Source: SAR202 cluster bacterium Io17-Chloro-G7 (GTDB lineage Bacteria; Chloroflexota; Dehalococcoidia; UBA3495). Taken from it: a stretch of 10,557 nucleotides of DNA. A model generated the notes under the pieces. That model had not been told where the DNA came from. It saw only the letters and a list, made by a program, of their open reading frames with translations, and made no database searches. Below, one piece after another: positions 6,171 to 10,557 of the stretch. Within the stretch, counting starts at the first letter, position 1, and each line of letters starts with the position of its first letter. Made by a program: the position numbers and the translations under genes. The stretch covers positions 1 to 10,557 of the forward strand of contig MUCU01000065.1 in assembly GCA_002817055.1 (NCBI GenBank). Direction: 5' to 3'.

Positions 6171-8120
6171 ATGGCCGCCACAATTCAGAACAACCGGTGG
6201 GTCCGACAACCTGACGATTTGGCCGTACAACTCAGGGAGAAGCAAATATCCGACTTTTTTGCTGCCTGGATTGCCATCGAGGAAGGTACCACAGGTTTGC
6301 TCTTGGTCCATGGGCGGTACGACCAACGACTCGACCCAGGCCAGCACGTCATTGAAGGCTTCATGGGTGGCCATGGTAAAAAGACCCTGGTTCTGGTCAA
6401 CTTGGGCGAAGTGATGCTCCACATTACGTTGCCCCGACTCTTGACCAAAGACCCGGTGCCTTTTGGCGTGGAAACCGCAATAACGCTGCGGTTTAACCCC
6501 GGAAGAGAAGCCCTTTTCCTCAGCAACTTCATGTCGGGCCGGGAAGAACTGGGCGCCAGCGACATGCGCCGCCTTGTGTACCCGGAAGTTAACGAAGCGG
6601 CTCAAGACTGGGCGAGCAAATACACCATCCGGCAATTGGCCGAAGACCTTTCACTTAGGAACGACCTGGCGATGGCCCTGGAATCGCATATCCGCCCGGT
6701 CCTTGACCGGTACGGGCTTACCTTTGGGCGCATGGAGGTCCGAGATTTCAAGTGCGAGATTTGGGATAAATCCCTAAACCTGAGAGTAGAGACCTCCCTG
6801 CAAGTCACTCAAGAGCAGGCCGAACTGGAGGGACGTAAACGCTTGTTCGACCTGGCCGTGGAGACTGACATTCAGGACGTGACCGAGGAAACCCAGGCAA
6901 CCGCTACCTACGAGAAGCGCATCCAACTGTGGCAACGCATGAACCGGGCCGCCAACCAGGAGCAGATGGACAAAATCAGCTCCGAAGCCGACCTTGTCAC
7001 ATTCATCCGTGACACCGACAAGGACCGGTTGCTTAAGGAGGACGAGTATGAGCGTTTCAAAGTCGCCCTCCGGGACGCTGGTGAGGACCATGAGCGGATG
7101 CGGTCCCATTTCCAGCGCGTCGTGCAGATGGAGGAGAACTACGATTTCCGCCGCAAAGAACTGGCCCTAGACAATACCCTCAGCAGAGAACAACTTGAGG
7201 GCGAAATGGGCCTCGAACGCATTCGGGTAGAAAGCCAACTGGAGACCGACCTCAAGCGCACCGACCTGATATTGGAGCGGCAGCGGCGGGAGAATGAGCA
7301 CCAGCGGACCGAAGACGACCTGGAAAGCGCGGCCCGTTGGGAGCGAGAATTGAAGCAAGCCCGGACCGAGTCCGAAGCCCAAGGCGTGGACCGTGAGTCC
7401 CAGCGGCTTGATGGGGAATTGGCAATAGCCCTGCAAGAAAAGCAGTCGGCACAACAGCGCTTGGACCAACAGGAATCCATGCGATTGCAGCAAGAGCAGC
7501 AGAATGCGGACCAAGAGCGGACCTTAACAGCCCAGGAAGCCGAACTGAATATGAGGCTCCGAGAGCTGAAAGAACGGCATCAAATGGAACTGGAGTCCAC
7601 CCAATCCATGGATGCGGTATCAATTCACACGCTGATAGCGGTGGCTCCTGGGGAGAAAGCGCCCCTCCTGGCCGAATTAGCCAAGACGGAAGCCTTTAAG
7701 ACGATGAGCCCAGAGCAAATTCTTGCCATAGCAGCTGAGAAAAGCCCGGAGTTGGGTTTAGCGCTGGGCGAGATGGCTGCCCACGGCGACAGCGAGCAGG
7801 CCAAGGCCATGTATGAGCGCTTGATTTCAGAACAAAAAGAATCAGCCTCAGAGGCGCGGGAGCGCCAACGTGAAATGACACAAACCATGCAGGAAATGTT
7901 CAACAAAGCCCTGGAAACCCAAGCCCAGGTTTCTTCGGCCTTTGCCTCCGGTGGAGGACAAGGCGCCCAAGCGCCTCAAGCCCAAGCCGGAAGCGCCGGA
8001 GCCACCCCGGCGCCCGTAGGCGAACGCGTCGTGGTGTGCCGCCGTTGTCAGCAAGATTCCCCTGTGGCAACCAGGTTTTGTCCCAATTGTGGAGATACCT
8101 TGATGGTAGACACTCGGTAG
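6171..8120 (+). CDS. SpfC: SPFH-like - coiled coil - C-terminal zinc ribbon protein (649 aa)
   Basis: This is a close architectural paralogue of SpfA without the cyclase. Residues about 33-215 form the SPFH-like head (AIEEGTTGLLLVHGRYDQRL near the start, RLLTKDPVPFGVE in the middle, EVRDFKCEIWDK near the end). AELEGRKRLFD (217-227) is identical to SpfA. About 217-480 is a long, highly charged Gln/Glu/Arg-rich coiled coil. Residues 484-535 carry the shared block (IHTLIAV...SPEQILAI), and EMFNKALE (575-582) also matches SpfA. A Gly/Ala/Pro/Gln-rich linker (593-617) leads to a C-terminal zinc ribbon with Cys623, Cys626, Cys637 and Cys640. SpfA carries its ribbon at the other end. There is no signal peptide or membrane helix, so it is cytoplasmic or peripherally bound. 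The start has AGGAGA at 6161-6166. It follows spfB by 93 bases with no clear terminator, so co-transcription is likely. B. subtilis YdjI is a loosely comparable SPFH/zinc-ribbon protein. Confidence 0.8.
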   Translation: MAATIQNNRWVRQPDDLAVQLREKQISDFFAAWIAIEEGTTGLLLVHGRYDQRLDPGQHVIEGFMGGHGKKTLVLVNLGEVMLHITLPRLLTKDPVPFGVETAITLRFNPGREALFLSNFMSGREELGASDMRRLVYPEVNEAAQDWASKYTIRQLAEDLSLRNDLAMALESHIRPVLDRYGLTFGRMEVRDFKCEIWDKSLNLRVETSLQVTQEQAELEGRKRLFDLAVETDIQDVTEETQATATYEKRIQLWQRMNRAANQEQMDKISSEADLVTFIRDTDKDRLLKEDEYERFKVALRDAGEDHERMRSHFQRVVQMEENYDFRRKELALDNTLSREQLEGEMGLERIRVESQLETDLKRTDLILERQRRENEHQRTEDDLESAARWERELKQARTESEAQGVDRESQRLDGELAIALQEKQSAQQRLDQQESMRLQQEQQNADQERTLTAQEAELNMRLRELKERHQMELESTQSMDAVSIHTLIAVAPGEKAPLLAELAKTEAFKTMSPEQILAIAAEKSPELGLALGEMAAHGDSEQAKAMYERLISEQKESASEARERQREMTQTMQEMFNKALETQAQVSSAFASGGGQGAQAPQAQAGSAGATPAPVGERVVVCRRCQQDSPVATRFCPNCGDTLMVDTR

Positions 8121-8150
8121 CAACTCCACATCATTGCTAGCTGCTGCGTT
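8118..8150 (+). terminator. Weak terminator-like hairpin at the end of spfC
   Basis: TAGCAA (8118-8123, including the spfC stop codon) pairs with TTGCTA (8134-8139) around a 10-base loop. TTTTT follows about ten bases later. The stem is short and AT-rich and the T-run is displaced, so this is a weak candidate. No better terminator is visible after spfC. Confidence 0.2.
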
Positions 8151-8289
8151 TTTGTTCTGGGATTTGTTTGTGAACTTGATTTTTGAGGCTGGCCAAAGAC
8201 CTTGCCGGAGTAGTTACGAAAATCGGGCGCCCACTATTCACCAACTGCATCAGGATCCACCGCCTATCGCCCAATTCCAGGTCTTTCAC
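8137..8289 (-). CDS. Candidate small protein of 50 aa, unknown function
   Basis: On the minus strand a GTG at 8289 opens a 50-codon frame ending at a TAG (8137-8139). AGGAG lies nine bases before it, a plausible Shine-Dalgarno. The same frame also has an ATG at 8310, giving 57 aa, but without a ribosome site. The peptide begins VKDLELGDRRWILMQLVNSG and continues with RPIFVTTPARSL, then a basic, helical C-terminus ending EQKRSS. Its mix of hydrophobic and charged residues looks protein-like, but I recognise no family. It would converge on spfC and diverge from the 10-bp repeat. It may be a real small gene, the remnant of a larger one, or chance. Two plus-strand frames across the same bases look less protein-like. 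Confidence 0.3.
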   Translation of the reverse strand: MKDLELGDRRWILMQLVNSGRPIFVTTPARSLASLKNQVHKQIPEQKRSS

Positions 8290-8373
8290 CCTGAGAAACT
8301 CCTGCCTCATTTTGAAAACATTAGTGTGCCCCGGTGCTGGAAGATTAGATAAGCAGGCTGTTTACTAGAAATA

Positions 8374-8379
8374 TATACT
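8374..8379 (+). promoter_or_regulatory. Possible -10 box just before the 10-bp repeat array
   Basis: TATACT matches the bacterial -10 consensus at five of six bases and lies in an AT-rich patch. No good -35 box is visible 16-18 bases upstream. If used, transcription would start at about the first base of the repeat array, placing the array in the 5' leader of the PPC gene. Confidence 0.25.
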
Positions 8380-8385
8380 TTCATA

Positions 8386-8465
8386 GTATCTCCGGGTATC
8401 TCCGGGTATCTCCGGGTATCTCCGGGTATCTCCGGGTATCTCCGGGTATCTCCAGGTATCTCCGG
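8386..8465 (+). repeat. 10-bp tandem repeat array, unit TCCGGGTATC
   Basis: Six perfect copies of TCCGGGTATC run from 8391 to 8450. They are flanked by a half copy (GTATC, 8386-8390), a copy with one G-to-A change (8451-8460) and a decayed remnant (TCCGG, 8461-8465). The unit is one helical turn long and not a multiple of three, so it is not a protein repeat. Each unit contains CCGG, so neighbouring units can form small CCGG/CCGG hairpins in RNA. The array ends 52 bases before the GTG at 8518. The perfect copies suggest recent expansion by slippage. There are no unique spacers, so it is not a CRISPR array. Confidence 0.95.
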
Positions 8466-8507
8466 TACTCATCCAAGGCTTGACGCTTGGTTTTAGGAAA
8501 ATACTTC

Positions 8508-8512
8508 AAGGA
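8508..8512 (+). promoter_or_regulatory. Shine-Dalgarno supporting the GTG start at 8518
   Basis: AAGGA lies five bases before GTG 8518. The TTG at 8611, the first usable start after the in-frame stop, has no such site. A small hairpin CCAAG (8473-8477) / CTTGG (8486-8490) followed by TTTT lies between the repeat array and this site and could act as an attenuator. Confidence 0.5.
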
Positions 8513-8517
8513 CGCCC

Positions 8518-8610
8518 GTGGCAGAAGACCTAGGCAATCCAGAAGACCCCGGCAAGTAAGAAGATCAGTTCGGCTTTACCCCAGAGGGTGAATCCCTGGG
8601 CTATATCTCC
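8518..8610 (+). pseudogene. N-terminal piece of the PPC-protein gene, split off by an in-frame TAA
   Basis: From the GTG at 8518 the frame reads MAEDLGNPEDPGK, then TAA at 8557-8559, then EDQFGFTPEGESLGYIS directly into the conserved LEQARVEAMRTAR part of the main frame. The reading frame is the same before and after the stop, and the only good Shine-Dalgarno belongs to the GTG. This is the pattern of a single nonsense change (for example from CAA, AAA or GAA) near the start of a once intact gene of about 657 codons. Alternatives are restart at TTG 8611 or ATG 8635, read-through, or a sequencing error. The annotated main frame therefore probably lacks its native first 30 or so residues. Confidence 0.6.
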
Positions 8611-10488
8611 TTGGAGCAGGCTAGGGTCGAGGCCATGCGCACCGCTCGAGACCAGCCCGGAGACTACGGTCAAGGGTTTGCTGGAGCCCGAATGGTGTTC
8701 GATGTTGTCCAGCAAGAAGAAGGCGAAGACTTCTACATCGTTATCCTCTCCATACGTCCCGAGGGCGACTTCAACGGGCGTCCCGGGCAAGAACAGTTCT
8801 TCATCGAGAAAGAGGGGAACGTCGCCCATCGTCAAGTACTCAGCCTGCCCCGTAGAGGAAAAGGCGGTTTTCCCAAGCTCCAGGCAGGCATCGGTATAGT
8901 AATCGCTGCGATCGCGGTCTTTCTTTTCCTGGTTTTCTTCGCCGATGACAAAGGCAAAGACCAGCCACCTCCGGAGGCGACCACCCCAGCGACTCAACCC
9001 GCTTCAACAACCCAGCCAACCAAAGAGCCCGCTACGCAGGCGCCTGCCATAACATTGACCCCGACCAATACGCTGCCTCCCACGGTCTCTTCCGAGGTTG
9101 TCCAAAATAATGAGGTTGTCCAAACTAATGACGACCACGGCGACTTTATGGAGACCGCGTCATTCATTGTCGAAGGGGGAAACCCCGGAGTTATCGACTA
9201 CCCCAATGATTTCGATTATTTCAAGTTTTCGGCCCGAGCCGGAGAGACGTTCTCTATTGAGGTGGAACTGGATACCCACCCCGACACCAATATTCTCCTT
9301 TTCGACCAGGACGGTGTTTTCCTAGGTGAAAACAACGACTTTGAAGGCTTGGGCCGTGGCTCGGGGATGGTTTTTGAGGCACCATTCGATGGCAATTTCT
9401 TTGTGGAGGTCCGCTCTTTGAACCAGAGCGCCGATACGGGTTCTTATAACCTTTACTTTACGTTTCTGGGCGATTCTCAAACCGAGGACGACCACGGCAA
9501 CGTTATGGAAACTGCGTCTTTCATCGAAGAAGGAAAGAACTCCGGCGTTATCGACTACCCTGAAGACCTAGACTATTTCCATTTCTCGGTAGAATCCGGA
9601 GACGTTTTCGCCATTGAGGTGGAACTTGAGACTCACCCCAACACGGTTGTCGTTTTGTTCGACGAGAATGGAGAGTTCCTTGGTGAAAACGATGACTTCG
9701 AAGGATTGGGTCGCGGTTCGGGGATAATTTATGCGGCGCCATTCGGCGGCGAATATTTCGTGAAAGTCTACTCGTGGGATCAAGGCTCCGACACAGGGTC
9801 CTATAACCTTTATCTTACTTACCTCACTAGTGTCAGTTCCGCAGACGACCACGGAAGCACGATCGAAGCTGCTACAGAAATGGGCCCGGGTTCAATTTTC
9901 GGAGAACTCGAGACTCCTGAAGACTTGGACTTTTTCCGCATTTTCTCCGAAGCAAACTCCACATATGTGGCTGAAGTAGCCCTGGAATCCCACCCCAACA
10001 CGGGACTAACCCTTATGGACCGCAACGGCACCCCGATTCAAGAGAACGACGATGCCCAGGGCCTGAATGGCGGTTCTCGTATAATTTGGAGAACCCCGCC
10101 CATCGAGACTGAGTATGTATTGAAGGTCAACTCGATGGACTCGGCAGGGGGTACAGGCAGTTACATCCTCTATGTCGAACCCATTCCAGACCAACACGGG
10201 AACTCCATGGCCTTAGCTACTGAGATAATTCCCGGAAATAATTATTTCGGGTTAGTTTCACCGTCCGACGACCTGGACTTCTTCCGGTTCTCTGCTCAAG
10301 CGGGTGAATCATATGTGATCGAAGCGGTCTTGGACGGTCACCCCGACACCGTTTTGACGCTTTACCAGGCCAGAGGCCTGCAAGTGGATGCCAACGATGA
10401 CGGCGAAGGAATGGATGGCGGCTCCCGACTTAACTGGACTGCGCCGTCATCAGGTGACTACTTTATCCCACATTTCCCATATGGCTGA
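8611..10488 (+). CDS. Membrane-anchored protein with PepSY-like cytoplasmic part and four PPC-like repeats
   Basis: Numbered from the TTG at 8611 (625 aa). Residues 1-80 hold a helix (EQARVEAMRTAR) and a beta-rich part ending FIEKEGNVAHRQVLSLP, resembling PepSY-like domains. A basic stretch (RRGKGG) and a membrane helix at about 91-110 follow, so the N-terminus should face the cytoplasm. A Thr/Pro-rich linker (118-160) leads outside. Four repeats of about 115-119 residues begin at 174, 293, 412 and 527. Each has HG, a D[FL]D[YF]F motif, HP[DN]T, an acidic N-D/N-D loop, a GS motif and GSY, which fits PPC (bacterial pre-peptidase C-terminal) domains. These are beta-sandwiches found on exported proteins. 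No protease or other catalytic domain is present, so binding or sensing outside the cell is more likely. The N-terminus is interrupted upstream by a stop codon. The fourth repeat is cut after GDYFI and ends with an unrelated PHFPYG. Confidence 0.75.
   Translation: MEQARVEAMRTARDQPGDYGQGFAGARMVFDVVQQEEGEDFYIVILSIRPEGDFNGRPGQEQFFIEKEGNVAHRQVLSLPRRGKGGFPKLQAGIGIVIAAIAVFLFLVFFADDKGKDQPPPEATTPATQPASTTQPTKEPATQAPAITLTPTNTLPPTVSSEVVQNNEVVQTNDDHGDFMETASFIVEGGNPGVIDYPNDFDYFKFSARAGETFSIEVELDTHPDTNILLFDQDGVFLGENNDFEGLGRGSGMVFEAPFDGNFFVEVRSLNQSADTGSYNLYFTFLGDSQTEDDHGNVMETASFIEEGKNSGVIDYPEDLDYFHFSVESGDVFAIEVELETHPNTVVVLFDENGEFLGENDDFEGLGRGSGIIYAAPFGGEYFVKVYSWDQGSDTGSYNLYLTYLTSVSSADDHGSTIEAATEMGPGSIFGELETPEDLDFFRIFSEANSTYVAEVALESHPNTGLTLMDRNGTPIQENDDAQGLNGGSRIIWRTPPIETEYVLKVNSMDSAGGTGSYILYVEPIPDQHGNSMALATEIIPGNNYFGLVSPSDDLDFFRFSAQAGESYVIEAVLDGHPDTVLTLYQARGLQVDANDDGEGMDGGSRLNWTAPSSGDYFIPHFPYG
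9130..10467 (+). repeat. Four tandem PPC-domain repeats (about 345-357 bp each)
   Basis: Units begin at 9130, 9487, 9844 and 10189, each at DDHG or DQHG codons. Units 1 and 2 are both exactly 357 bases and align without gaps at roughly 60% amino-acid identity by hand count, with shared runs such as DDHG, METASF, GVIDYP and DFEGLGRGSG. Unit 3 is 345 bases and more diverged. Unit 4 stops matching at about 10467. Units 1 and 2 look like the most recent duplication. Confidence 0.85.
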
Positions 10489-10527
10489 AAATCTCTCTGA
10501 GTAATTCGTCGACTTTATTTCAGCCAT
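10481..10527. repeat. Perfect 10-bp inverted repeat at the 3' break of the PPC gene
   Basis: ATGGCTGAAA (10481-10490) is mirrored by TTTCAGCCAT (10518-10527) with a 27-base spacer. The first arm contains the TGA stop of the PPC frame. No T-tract follows, so a classical terminator is unlikely. It starts about 14 bases after the point where the fourth repeat loses homology. The last bases of the window also hold a short direct repeat GTTAGCC/GTTAGC (10544-10556). Confidence 0.6.
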
Positions 10528-10557
10528 TGCCCATTTATGAGACGTTAGCCGTTAGCA

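Noticed and set aside
8386..8465. CRISPR array
   Set aside because: Units are 10 bases with no spacers between them, and no cas genes are nearby.
8480..8508. TTGACG (8480-8485) as a -35 box for the PPC gene
   Set aside because: No acceptable -10 box lies 16-18 bases downstream; that position falls on the ribosome binding site.
10544..10556. GTTAGCC/GTTAGC direct repeat as a target-site or attachment site
   Set aside because: It is short, next to the window end, and no second distant copy or element is visible to support it.

Overview
The window looks like a chromosomal segment of a Chloroflexota bacterium, possibly a SAR202/Dehalococcoidia-type lineage. The basis is style rather than a marker gene: mid-50s GC by eye, a TTG/GTG-start gene whose PepSY-like N-terminal module (EQAR..AMRTAR, then a beta-rich part ending FIEKEGNVAHRQVL) I associate with that group, and CX2C zinc ribbons joined to SPFH-like and cyclase modules. 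No rRNA, tRNA, CRISPR array or transposase gene was found. Treat the taxonomy as tentative.

Layout. (1) 3-1154 (+) is the C-terminal half of an MMPL/RND-type membrane transporter, cut by the window edge and followed by a good intrinsic terminator. (2) 1298-1609 (-) is a small conserved protein of about 100 residues, convergent with the transporter. (3) 1877-8120 (+) is the core of the window: three consecutive genes whose products share an SPFH/band-7-like head. SpfA (812 aa) is zinc ribbon - SPFH-like - long coiled coil - class III nucleotidyl cyclase. SpfB (515 aa) is SPFH-like with a central two-helix membrane hairpin. SpfC (649 aa) is SPFH-like - long coiled coil - C-terminal zinc ribbon. 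SpfA, SpfB and SpfC are labels for this answer only, not established names. (4) 8121-8517 is an intergenic region with a candidate minus-strand small ORF and a striking 10-bp tandem repeat. (5) 8518-10488 (+) is a single-pass membrane protein with a PepSY-like cytoplasmic part and four tandem PPC-like extracytoplasmic domains. It is damaged or unusual at both ends: an in-frame TAA at codon 14, and loss of homology in the middle of the fourth repeat.

How the genes may work together. SpfA and SpfC are full-length paralogues across the head, the coiled coil and a conserved block just before the tail. They differ in where the zinc ribbon sits (N-terminal in SpfA, C-terminal in SpfC) and in the cyclase that only SpfA carries. 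SpfB is the only one with an obvious membrane anchor. The simplest model is a hetero-oligomeric SPFH scaffold at the membrane (SpfB anchor, SpfA/SpfC coiled-coil arms) that controls cyclic-nucleotide output from SpfA. This is inference from architecture and gene order. The stretch before SpfB carries a 7-bp inverted repeat, three GATAAAC direct repeats and a 13-bp palindrome touching the Shine-Dalgarno, which suggests that SpfB and SpfC have their own regulated promoter. The transporter and the PPC protein may be unrelated neighbours.
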